NCBI GenBank assembly: GCA_039923455.1
Contig: JBDTCS010000194.1
Span: 1-31,799, forward strand
DNA length: 31,799 nucleotides
Direction of reading: 5' to 3'
Origin: JBDTCS01 sp039923455
GTDB taxonomy: Bacteria; Bacteroidota; Ignavibacteria; Palsa-1295
Shown: piece by piece, positions 17,993 to 25,825 of the stretch
Position numbering within the stretch: the stretch's first letter is position 1
Layout: each line of letters begins with the position of its first letter
Translations under genes and position numbers: made by a program
The notes under the pieces: model-generated
Seen by the model: only the letters and a program-made list of their open reading frames with translations
Database searches by the model: none
Told to the model about the DNA's origin: nothing

Positions 17993-18454
17993 CTAAGATT
18001 TTCCCGTGATGATTTGAAACTCCTCAGCACTTACTGGCTGAATGGAAAGCCTCGAACCTCGTTGCAACAACACCATCTTCTCTAATCCCTTCATCTTTTT
18101 TGCTTCCGAAAGTATGATTGGCGTTTTGAGTGGCGCAATATACTTGATCTCAACCGCATACCAGATCGGATTAGCCGGAGTAGACTTCGGATCGTAGTGC
18201 GAGTCTTTCGGATCGAGCGCAGTTTCGTCGGCGATCGGACCACTCACGATTTCGCAAATTCCCATGATCGAAGTCTCTCCACCGGAGTGATAAAAGAGCG
18301 CCTTATCACCGACCTGCATCGAATCGCGCAGGAAGTTTCGTGCTTGATAATTCCGCACGCCGGTCCAGGCTGTCACACCATCTTTTTTGAGATCATCAAA
18401 AGAGTAGCTTGTCGGTTCGGTTTTGAGAAGCCAGTATTGTTTTTGTTTTGCCAT
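17993..18454 (-). CDS. EVE-domain protein (PUA-like fold)
   Basis: The 153 residues are one EVE domain, the PUA-like fold of human THYN1. Family motifs are clear: YWLLKTEPTSYSFDDL near the start, then W-x-GVRNYQARNFLRDSM, GDKALFYHSG and NPIWYAVEIKY. EVE domains are thought to read modified bases in nucleic acids and often travel with restriction or tRNA-modification genes; here no such partner is visible. The start is ATG at 18454. The leader (18455-18560) contains a set of competing hairpins. It is the first gene of a two-gene minus-strand unit with the TPR-like gene. Confidence 0.9.
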   Translation of the reverse strand: MAKQKQYWLLKTEPTSYSFDDLKKDGVTAWTGVRNYQARNFLRDSMQVGDKALFYHSGGETSIMGICEIVSGPIADETALDPKDSHYDPKSTPANPIWYAVEIKYIAPLKTPIILSEAKKMKGLEKMVLLQRGSRLSIQPVSAEEFQIITGKS

Positions 18455-18524
18455 TTTTTAAGTGAGCGATGTAATGCATTCACCGCCATGCAAAACTAAG
18501 TCCAAAATCGAGTTGTAAAATGGG

Positions 18525-18556
18525 AGAAGCCCCGGGCGGCTTCTTGGGAAGCCCGG
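18525..18556. other. Three overlapping, mutually exclusive hairpins upstream of the EVE gene
   Basis: AGAAGCC/GGCTTCT (18525-18531 with 18538-18544), GGCTTC/GAAGCC (18538-18543 with 18548-18553) and CCGGGC/GCCCGG (18532-18537 with 18551-18556) share arms, so all three cannot form together. On the minus strand they lie about 70-100 nt before the EVE start. Confidence 0.55.
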
Positions 18557-18885
18557 AAATGCTCGTGCGGCATTATCAAAACTACGCGTTAAAATTGAAG
18601 AGTGGGGCGCTTGTCTCTTTACGATCCATGTTGCAAACAGGATTGATCCTCATCCGATCTTCGCACTACCGACCAATGTTTTCCCACACCGCTCGGCTAC
18701 GATTCTTGATGATTGCGCTATAATAATCCCCGAAAGCCGAGAAAGTTACACCCGTAAATGCATAAATCTTTTGCGCTGTCCTACGCGATTCACCCTCCGG
18801 ACCCAAATTGGCCCAATCCGGCCTGAATCTCGCATGTAGATCCCTTTTCCAGATTGAAAGGATTGTCCCACTATACCGCTGGAAA

Positions 18886-18914
18886 CCGCAGGTCGCTCCA
18901 GGAACGACCCGCGG
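18886..18914. repeat. GC-rich hairpin, possible dispersed repeat
   Basis: CCGCAGGTCG/CGACCCGCGG (18886-18895 with 18905-18914), one mismatch, loop CTCCAGGAA. It lies 22 bp beyond the stop of the large minus-strand gene and lacks a T run. The CTCCAGGA core resembles the GCTCC...GGAGC hairpins at 22932-23111, suggesting a related repeat family (inference). Confidence 0.5.
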
Positions 18915-18936
18915 CTCACACCTACCGGCACCCAAG

Positions 18937-21900
18937 CTACCGAATGACCTGGAGCGCCTTAATGAAGCGCTGTGAGGGTGTCTGTAGAATGTAGTAGTAG
19001 ACTCCCGGTGCAAGTTTCGAGGCGTCGAATTGGATCGTGTGCGCTCCCGGAGTTAGCTCTGATTGTTCGAGCGTCTCGACGGTTCTGCCGAGCATGTCCG
19101 TGAGCGTCAATGTGGTGGTGCCTTGCTCGATCGTGACAAAGTCGATCGACGTGGAAGTCTGAGCAGGGTTAGGACGACTCTGACTGAGCGTTGCTTTGCC
19201 GGCGACATTATAGAGTCGTGTGCCTCCTTGCGTACAAACATTCAAAAGTTTGAACGTACCATTCGACGAAGTGTAGTCAAGCGGTAGATCGGCACCTTTG
19301 CTATCGAGCCACGCAAAGTCCGTTACCATCATCACGCTCGAATCGAACAGGCCAAGTCCGACCGTCATCGGCATTTGGTAAAGCACGTTCGTCAATCCAT
19401 CCCAGGTTGCGTTGATGGTAGTTGTTTGAAGTCCGTCAGTCGTGATCGCACCTCGCTCGGCACGATTCGTTGGAGTGAGTGTGCTTGCATCGAATGCGAT
19501 CGTTGCTCGAAACTTCGTAGCGCCGGCATTCGAAAGATACTTCGTAGGTCCAACCAGTTTGAGTGGAAGCAAGATATGATCGCCCGGCGCAGCAGAATCA
19601 TTTGGTAGATACACCTCACCACCAATTCCATTTCCGAAGAGACTGACAACAGCCGGAGAACCCACTCCGGTGTAGTAGAATAATATCTTGCCGCTCACTC
19701 GACCCGGATCCTGCGGAGAAAATCTGCCGCTGATGGCATGTTCTGCTCCGGCAGCAAGCGTGAAGGGAGGAGCGCCACTTAACACAGTAAACTTCGAACC
19801 GCCTGGCCCGATAATTAGATCACGGTCGAATTTGATCGGTGACCTACCGGTATTTTTTAAGACGGCACTAACTGTTGTGTCTTTCGTCGAATTAACTTCG
19901 ATCGTGCCGAAGTCGATCAGATCGGCTTCGAGAAGTATTTCGCTTCCCGCACCGATTCCGTATACGTGAATCGTGTCACGAAAATCGCCCAGACTCGTTC
20001 GAACAGTCACGCGTGCATCTTCGGGTCCAACAGCCGATGGCAAAAAAGTAAACACGACATCACGACACTCACCCGGTGCAAGCGTGAAATCCCCTGCACC
20101 ACTTGCGATCATAAAATCAGTCGAGTTGCCACTCGTAACATCCAACCCGAGCACATGTAGCGGCCAGAACGCACTCGTGTTGCACAGAGTCGCTTTGACA
20201 ACAGAATCTTTGGTCACACCGACTGCCACAGTCTTCATATCAATATCATGCGTCGATAGACTAATCGTTGGTGCAACGATAGCCCACAGGCTATCGGATT
20301 GATCTTGTTCGAGCGGGCGATTTTCGATGGTCCAAACCCGAATCGTAGTATCACCAGCTGCCGTCACAACCTTGGTGCCATCCGGACTAAAGAACGCAGA
20401 ACGAATTGGACCAGTGTGTCCGACAAGAGTGTTAAGAATTTGCCCAGTGTTCGCGTCCCAAACGATTGCAGTTTTATCATCACTCGCAGTCACAATCCTT
20501 GTACCGTCCTGACTAAAACTCGCCATCGTCAAGGTGTTTGAGTGTCCACTGAACATACGTATCATTGCTCCAGTGTTTGCGTCAAGTAATAACGCATCAG
20601 AGTTATTGGTCACGAGGAGTTCTGTGCCGTCATGACTAAATCGAGGTTCCCAGATTCCTGGTCCAAGCGAAAAATAGCGCACGAGTGTCTGTGATTGGAT
20701 GTCCCAAATCTTAATAATTTTATCGATGCCATACGTAACGAGCCTCGATCCATCAGAGCTGATGTCGACACAATAGGTAACCCCATTATCGCTTTGAATA
20801 GAGGCACGTTTTAAGCCGCTCGCAACATCCCAAACATTTGTGATGCCGTCGGTGCCGGCTGATACTATCGACTTTCCATCGGAGTTAAACTTTATCTCCC
20901 AAACTGGGCCAGCATTCGCATCTATTGATTGCAGAACTGCACCTGTCGTAATATCCCAGATCTCGAGTCGTCCGTCATCGAAGGCAGTTGCAGCAGTTGT
21001 ACCATTCGGGCTCATGATGCACGAACCCGGAAGCCCGCCCGGCGATGGACTTGTGCGAATTACCGATTGCGAGTCGAGCCTCCAAATGCAACCTCCTTGA
21101 CCCAAATACTCCGTTCCGGAGATCAAGCTACCATCGGGACTAAACTGAGCAAATGGAAACCATCCACCCCTGGCGCTATCCCACTTTGGATCAGAGCGCA
21201 ATATGATGACGTTCGTATCGGCGTTACTACCTGGTTCGGTGACTCTCGCAAGACACGTCCAACTTGGAGTGTTCGGCACATGCCAAGGATAGCGCAGTCC
21301 GGTCAAGCCGGTCCCGATTGGAAGCCAATTCTTACCGGCATCAATCGTGTAGGAAAGATCGACTTTTGTTTCCGGTGCAACACCTTTCCATTGTAGAAGT
21401 GTATCTGTGCCGGTCAAAAATACCTCGCCACCATTTGGTTTAACAAGTCGAAGCGATCCGAGGTGTGGGCGAAAACTGGGTCTACCACCATTGAGATAAA
21501 TCGCTTCGGAAGAGCATAAGTCATCCGATAGAATGCATTCCGAAAAAAGATATAGGGAATCCCGTGGTGCATAACGGATTGTCAGCGTACGAGATTCATC
21601 CTGCTGCAACGTGAAGGGAGGTGTTCCGCCCGCTACAAGGGTATAGGCTGAGTCACCGATTGTGGTTGAACGGATTGTGAATGCGGCATCGCGTGCCGTT
21701 ATCGTGAACGTCAAATCTTTCGTTGTTCCGGGCTGCACTGCATCAAAAGCAAGCGTCGACGGTACTACTTCGAGTCGCCCAAAATTTGGGTTGGGGACGG
21801 TGTAACGGATCTTCGTTGAGAGTTGCTGCGAATCAAGGTCTATTGTGGCAACGCGATAGGGGTCACAAGCGAGTTTGCTCTGCCATTCAATGTCGCAACC

Positions 21901-22719
21901 GGATCCCTGTTGTACGTCGATTCCGATCTGCGCAAAAATGTCATCGATCTGCTCCGGCTTCCTGACGTTCTCAAAAATACGTCCGCCCGTTCTATCGGCA
22001 AGACGCTTGAACAAACCATTGTAATCGTTCGAACCAAGTATGATCGTGTAGGCATGGATGTCGTACCGACCTGCGTCGGCATAAAACTGTTTTTCATCGA
22101 ACTCGAAATGCGGACAATGCATATCGGTGATCAGCACAAGTATTTTCCGATTCGGACGTGAGGAAACGAATGGTACGCCACCTGCGACAGGATCATAGAA
22201 CATCTTTTGTACCTCGAGTGCTGGGTCACTTGCGATCTGCGGCACTGCTGCAAGTATCTTCGGACGTTGGCGAGTCAGGTCTTGCAGAATCGCAGGGGTA
22301 GATACATTCATCATCGTGATACCGCACTCGCTCGGAGGCATGCTCAGAAAATGCACGAGGCGTGCGGTCCCACGTTGCGCAAGCCCAATATAGGAATAGG
22401 TATTGATCATTATTCCTACCGTGAGCGGCTTTATTACAGCAACATCAGGGCAACTCGCGACTGTGACCGGTCGATCGATTCCGTTCTCTGTGACTTTAAA
22501 ATCAGCTGATGTCAATCCTTTGAATGGTTTGCCGTTCGCATCGCAGGCAAAGAATTTTGCTTTGATTGTCGGAAATGCACTTGTGTCCTGGTCGAACACA
22601 ACGAAAGAACTCTGCGCTGAAACTTGACTCGCAAATAGCAAGCACGCCAACAATCCTAGTAATTCGAAGACGAACCGGAATGAGTAGATGCTGAAGTGGA
22701 CGACCGTTTTATTCGACAT
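18937..22719 (-). CDS. Large T9SS cargo with degenerate VWA domain and WD40 propeller
   Basis: The 1260-residue secreted protein (ATG 22719; TTG 22734 would add five residues) starts with a signal peptide ending near VSAQ-S. Residues about 95-265 look like a von Willebrand A domain (VGIMINTYSYIG, KILVLITDM), but the metal site DxSxS reads NTYS (106-109). Next come Ig-like/choice-of-anchor segments (about 310-410 and 815-1050), a PNGGE-type domain (about 425-505) and seven WD40-like repeats (about 520-800; endings CIWRL, EIWDI, NVWDV, KIWDI, LLLDA, IVWDA, RVWTI), enough for one closed seven-bladed propeller. The last about 80 residues are a type A T9SS sorting domain (LTPGAHTIQFDASKLAPGVY). 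It is probably a surface-anchored or released adhesion/binding protein. Confidence 0.9.
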   Translation of the reverse strand: MSNKTVVHFSIYSFRFVFELLGLLACLLFASQVSAQSSFVVFDQDTSAFPTIKAKFFACDANGKPFKGLTSADFKVTENGIDRPVTVASCPDVAVIKPLTVGIMINTYSYIGLAQRGTARLVHFLSMPPSECGITMMNVSTPAILQDLTRQRPKILAAVPQIASDPALEVQKMFYDPVAGGVPFVSSRPNRKILVLITDMHCPHFEFDEKQFYADAGRYDIHAYTIILGSNDYNGLFKRLADRTGGRIFENVRKPEQIDDIFAQIGIDVQQGSGCDIEWQSKLACDPYRVATIDLDSQQLSTKIRYTVPNPNFGRLEVVPSTLAFDAVQPGTTKDLTFTITARDAAFTIRSTTIGDSAYTLVAGGTPPFTLQQDESRTLTIRYAPRDSLYLFSECILSDDLCSSEAIYLNGGRPSFRPHLGSLRLVKPNGGEVFLTGTDTLLQWKGVAPETKVDLSYTIDAGKNWLPIGTGLTGLRYPWHVPNTPSWTCLARVTEPGSNADTNVIILRSDPKWDSARGGWFPFAQFSPDGSLISGTEYLGQGGCIWRLDSQSVIRTSPSPGGLPGSCIMSPNGTTAATAFDDGRLEIWDITTGAVLQSIDANAGPVWEIKFNSDGKSIVSAGTDGITNVWDVASGLKRASIQSDNGVTYCVDISSDGSRLVTYGIDKIIKIWDIQSQTLVRYFSLGPGIWEPRFSHDGTELLVTNNSDALLLDANTGAMIRMFSGHSNTLTMASFSQDGTRIVTASDDKTAIVWDANTGQILNTLVGHTGPIRSAFFSPDGTKVVTAAGDTTIRVWTIENRPLEQDQSDSLWAIVAPTISLSTHDIDMKTVAVGVTKDSVVKATLCNTSAFWPLHVLGLDVTSGNSTDFMIASGAGDFTLAPGECRDVVFTFLPSAVGPEDARVTVRTSLGDFRDTIHVYGIGAGSEILLEADLIDFGTIEVNSTKDTTVSAVLKNTGRSPIKFDRDLIIGPGGSKFTVLSGAPPFTLAAGAEHAISGRFSPQDPGRVSGKILFYYTGVGSPAVVSLFGNGIGGEVYLPNDSAAPGDHILLPLKLVGPTKYLSNAGATKFRATIAFDASTLTPTNRAERGAITTDGLQTTTINATWDGLTNVLYQMPMTVGLGLFDSSVMMVTDFAWLDSKGADLPLDYTSSNGTFKLLNVCTQGGTRLYNVAGKATLSQSRPNPAQTSTSIDFVTIEQGTTTLTLTDMLGRTVETLEQSELTPGAHTIQFDASKLAPGVYYYILQTPSQRFIKALQVIR

Positions 22720-22931
22720 ACCGTGGTGCGACAAATAGTAACTGACAAATCATGAATGAGTAGACCATCTAAAGACCCCCAACTTGCCTAAACGTTACGC
22801 ACCCCACTTGCTCATTCCAGCCCGTTTTCGATGGGGACGGATTTATGCCTACGCCCGATCGACGAATGCATCAAAATATTAAGAATAAATTTCGGGTGAA
22901 GCGTCGTAAGGCAGGAGAACATGTTTGACCC

Positions 22932-23041
22932 CGCTCCGTAGGAGCGAAATATTTTCTTCAGAGATTGTTGAACGAACGGCCGTTGATGAAACGACACAGT
23001 CGATCGTATTGCAACCGATTTATAATACGCTCCTACGGAGC
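22932..23041. mobile_element. MITE-like element, about 110 bp, palindromic terminal inverted repeats
   Basis: The left end CGCTCCGTAGGAGCG (22932-22946) and right end CGCTCCTACGGAGC (23028-23041) are inverted copies of each other over GCTCCGTAGGAGCG, and each is itself a hairpin. The AT-rich middle (about 80 bp) has no coding capacity. It resembles non-autonomous repeat or REP-pair elements; mobility is inferred from structure only. Confidence 0.5.
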
Positions 23042-23061
23042 TGAGGATTTTTTTCGTTTTA

Positions 23062-23088
23062 GCACCGCCGGTTAAAACCGGCGGCTGC
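23062..23088. repeat. Perfect palindrome CCGCCGGTT/AACCGGCGG
   Basis: A 9-bp perfect stem (23065-23073 with 23076-23084) is extended by GCA/TGC across a one-base bulge. It lies 20 bp after the MITE-like element and is preceded by T-rich DNA (23048-23060). Confidence 0.7.
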
Positions 23089-23096
23089 AAATATTG

Positions 23097-23111
23097 CGCT
23101 CCTCTGGAGCG
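23097..23111. repeat. Third GCTCC-type hairpin
   Basis: CGCTCC-TCT-GGAGCG is a perfect 6-bp stem, the same arms as the hairpin at 22932-22946 with a different triloop. Only the loop varies among the copies, a covariation-like pattern consistent with a structural element. Confidence 0.65.
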
Positions 23112-23147
23112 GAGGTCTGCCGTCCGCCAATTGCCGCCAAGATCTTA

Positions 23148-23248
23148 GCGCCGGAGGCACGGCATGCTCGCAGCCCAGGATGAAGTCCGACGCTGCGGAC
23201 GGAATCCTGGGTTCCGGATCTTCCTTGAACCAAGAGCCCTGAAAGGGC
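23148..23248. repeat. Further hairpin chain of the composite repeat
   Basis: Three structures follow one another: GCGCC-GGA-GGCAC (23148-23160, one mismatch); CCCAGGAT/ATCCTGGG (23174-23181 with 23204-23211) enclosing GTCCG/CGGAC (23185-23189 with 23196-23200); and GCCCT-GAA-AGGGC (23236-23248). Together with the upstream hairpins they form a patch of about 315 bp without coding features. Confidence 0.6.
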
Positions 23249-23573
23249 GGCAGCTTCGGTTGCGCAAATTTCTCGTCGTGTCGCACACTTTGCCGGTTAG
23301 TGATGGTTTTCCACACCGTTATCTCGACGGAGGGTGTTTCGACACCAAAAAGGAGCGAAAAATAATTTGTGGAATTTGAATCGTATCGGGGAGGCAAGAA
23401 TTTTCCTGGTGGCGAAATCGAAACATGGAAGCGTGTTTACTCGTTTAAAGAAAATAGAAAACGCATGTATCGCGTCTCCGAACCTTTTGTGAGAAGTTGT
23501 CCCCAGCCTGAAACTTGGGTTGCTCCGGACGCTTCCGACCTCCAAATCCCATTCTCGCCGTATTTTTGCAGAT

Positions 23574-25058
23574 ATGATAGATTCAACAATTCGAGAAAAA
23601 TACGAACCCGTCATTGGGCTTGAGGTGCATGCGCAATTGCTGACGGCCACGAAGGCGTTTTGCTCGTGTGCGACGAGCTTTGGTGCACCGCCGAACTCGC
23701 ACACTTGCCCGATCTGCTTGGGGCATCCGGGGACACTTCCGGTGCTGAACGAGAATCTTGTTCGCTATATCGTCCGTATGGGACTCGCGACCAATTGCTC
23801 GATTCGTGAGCGCTCGATCTTCGCTCGCAAAAATTATTTCTATCCCGATCTTCCGAAAGGCTATCAGATTTCGCAGTACGAGACTCCGATCTGCCACGAT
23901 GGTTGGGTCGATATCGAAATGCCCGGTACAAAGGATGAGGTCGGTCCGCTGAAGCGAATCGGCGTCACGCGTATCCACATGGAAGAAGATACCGGTCAGT
24001 CGATTCATGATTTTGGCAGCGAGACGATGCTCGATCTGAATCGATGCGGCACGCCACTTATCGAGATCGTCTCGGAGCCGGACATGCGTTCGAGCGAAGA
24101 GGCGTATCAATATTTTATGGGTATTCGCTCACTCGTGACATATCTCGGTATCTCCGACGGCAACATGGAGGAAGCGTCGCTTCGGTGCGATGCAAATGTT
24201 TCGGTGCGTTTGAAAGGCGCACCGAAGTTTGGTCAAAAGACGGAAGTGAAAAATATGAATTCCTTTCGTAACGTTCAACGCGCGATCGAAGCAGAGATCG
24301 AGCGACAGATCTTGCTCATCGAAGCTGGCGAACCGGTGTTGCATCAGTCGATGCTCTTCGATGCAAACAAAGGTGTGACACGTGTTATGCGCACAAAAGA
24401 AGAGGCACACGACTATCGATATTTTCCTGAGCCCGATCTGTTGCCTGTTACGATTACCGAGGCATTCAAGTCGGAAGTGCGAAGCGAATTGCCAGAGTTG
24501 CAACGTGCGAGACGCGATCGATTCGTGAAGCAACTCGCGTTGCCACTTTATGATGCAGGGGTGCTCACGGCGGATAAACTCGTCGCTGATTATTTTGAAT
24601 TGGCACTTGCCTCGCTTGATAAATTGACGCCTGAAGCAGCGAAAGCGATCAGCAATTATATCATGGGCGACGTGATGCGCATAATGTCTGAGAAGCACAA
24701 GTCGATCACCGAGATCGGACTTAAGCCGGAACATCTCGCAGAACTCGTCGGCCTCATTCAAAATAAAACGATCACAAACAAGATCGCGAAAGATTTATTT
24801 GCAGAGCTCTTGTATGCGGATAAATCGCCGAAAGAAATTGTGAAAGAGCGTGGACTTGTGCAGGTGACAGACACGGATGCAATTCGCACGATCGTTCGTG
24901 GGGTTATCGAGCAGAATCCGGACAACCTCGCGAAATACAAAGCCGGCAAGACAACGCTGCTCGGATTTTTTGTCGGGCAAGCTATGAAAGCGAGTCAGGG
25001 CAAAGCGAATCCGGAAGTAGTAAATGAACTTATCAAAGAAGAACTCGAAAAGGCATGA
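23574..25058 (+). CDS. gatB: Asp/Glu-tRNA(Asn/Gln) amidotransferase subunit B
   Basis: GatB is the kinase/tRNA-binding subunit of GatCAB, which converts misacylated Glu-tRNA-Gln (or Asp-tRNA-Asn) to the amide form. The 494 residues contain the N-terminal YEPVIGLEVHAQLLT, the zinc-site cysteines in FCSCATSFG and HTCPICLGHPG, the catalytic-domain segments YPDLPKGYQISQYE and HMEEDTGQS, and the C-terminal helical and YqeY-like tail (ending GQAMKASQGKANPEVVNELI). The start is ATG at 23574; TTG at 23520 would add 18 residues before the conserved N-terminus. GatA and GatC are not in the window. The stop overlaps tpiA by 4 bp (ATGA), so the two are translationally coupled. Confidence 0.96.
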   Translation: MIDSTIREKYEPVIGLEVHAQLLTATKAFCSCATSFGAPPNSHTCPICLGHPGTLPVLNENLVRYIVRMGLATNCSIRERSIFARKNYFYPDLPKGYQISQYETPICHDGWVDIEMPGTKDEVGPLKRIGVTRIHMEEDTGQSIHDFGSETMLDLNRCGTPLIEIVSEPDMRSSEEAYQYFMGIRSLVTYLGISDGNMEEASLRCDANVSVRLKGAPKFGQKTEVKNMNSFRNVQRAIEAEIERQILLIEAGEPVLHQSMLFDANKGVTRVMRTKEEAHDYRYFPEPDLLPVTITEAFKSEVRSELPELQRARRDRFVKQLALPLYDAGVLTADKLVADYFELALASLDKLTPEAAKAISNYIMGDVMRIMSEKHKSITEIGLKPEHLAELVGLIQNKTITNKIAKDLFAELLYADKSPKEIVKERGLVQVTDTDAIRTIVRGVIEQNPDNLAKYKAGKTTLLGFFVGQAMKASQGKANPEVVNELIKEELEKA

Positions 25059-25825
25059 GAAATAAATTCATTTGCGGCAATTGGAAAATGAACGGCTCGC
25101 TCGAAGAGACGCGTTCGCTGTTGCAAGGCTTGCTCTCAGGTTGGTCCGATGATTATCGCAACGTCGAGGTCGCAGTGTGTCCGCCATTTACAGCGCTGAT
25201 GGAAGCGCAGCGATTGCTGCTTGGATCTCCGATACAACTCGGTGCGCAGAATGCAAATGCAGAGAAGAGTGGTGCGTTCACAGGTGAAGTGTCGCCGGTG
25301 ATGCTTTCGGAGATCGGATGTAGTTATGTAATCTTGGGACACTCGGAACGCCGCACTATCTATCTCGAATCAAGTGAGGCGGTGAGCCGCAAAGTGAAAG
25401 GTGCGCTTGCATTTGGTCTGAAACCCATTCTGTGCATCGGCGAAACGCTTGAAGAACGTGAACGCGGTATCACGGAATTCGTTTTGCTTGAGCAACTACG
25501 AGGAAGTTTAGCCGGCGTAAGTGCGGAGCAACTCGCATCGGTCACGCTTGCATACGAGCCCGTCTGGGCAATCGGTACAGGCAAAACCGCAACACCGGAG
25601 CAAGCGCAGATCGCACATGCATTTATTCGTGCGCAAGTAGAGATGCTTTATTCTAAGGCTTCCTCCGAGAATATTCGCATTCAGTACGGCGGCAGTATGA
25701 AGCCGGACAATGCACTCGAATTACTTAGCTCGCCCGATATCGATGGTGGCTTGATTGGTGGTGCTGCACTGCAAGCCGCGTCTTTTCTGGCTATCGTGGC
25801 TGCCGCAGCAAGCGCATCGCAGTAA
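25055..25825 (+). CDS. tpiA: Triosephosphate isomerase
   Basis: This enzyme interconverts dihydroxyacetone phosphate and glyceraldehyde 3-phosphate in glycolysis and gluconeogenesis. The 256 residues match the family. Catalytic residues are visible: K11 in GNWKMNG, H96 in LGHSERR, E168 in AYEPVWAIGTGKTATPEQ; the phosphate-binding IRIQYGGSMKP and GGLIGGAAL follow. The start overlaps the gatB stop by 4 bp. The stop codon directly abuts the stop of the convergent sugar dehydrogenase gene (no bases between), and I see no terminator hairpin at this junction. Confidence 0.98.
   Translation: MRNKFICGNWKMNGSLEETRSLLQGLLSGWSDDYRNVEVAVCPPFTALMEAQRLLLGSPIQLGAQNANAEKSGAFTGEVSPVMLSEIGCSYVILGHSERRTIYLESSEAVSRKVKGALAFGLKPILCIGETLEERERGITEFVLLEQLRGSLAGVSAEQLASVTLAYEPVWAIGTGKTATPEQAQIAHAFIRAQVEMLYSKASSENIRIQYGGSMKPDNALELLSSPDIDGGLIGGAALQAASFLAIVAAAASASQ

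Larger units (their letters stand above)
18455..18936. other. 482-bp gap without a convincing gene
   Basis: This gap lies between the EVE gene start and the end of the large T9SS gene, both on the minus strand. It should contain the EVE promoter. Visible elements are the overlapping palindromes at 18525-18556 and the hairpin at 18886-18914. Open frames (for example 18520-18723 on +) show no family resemblance, signal peptide or ribosome site. Confidence 0.6.
22720..23573. other. 854-bp gap rich in hairpins, no convincing gene
   Basis: This gap separates the divergent T9SS gene and gatB. The stretch 22932-23248 is a chain of small palindromes (listed separately); 22720-22931 and 23249-23573 show no clear feature but must contain the two divergent promoters. 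Open frames here (for example 22812-23090 and 23059-23397 on -) are translations of the palindromes and look non-coding. Confidence 0.65.

Noticed and set aside
18520..18723. Possible small gene in the gap next to the EVE gene
   Set aside because: No family resemblance, ribosome site or signal peptide, and its first codons are the overlapping palindromes.
18666..19013. Minus-strand small frame at the end of the T9SS gene
   Set aside because: It overlaps the sorting-domain codons and then reads through the hairpin at 18886-18914; it looks like translated non-coding DNA.
22812..23397. Small minus-strand frames in the gatB upstream gap
   Set aside because: They consist of translated palindromes, with no plausible start signal or family match.
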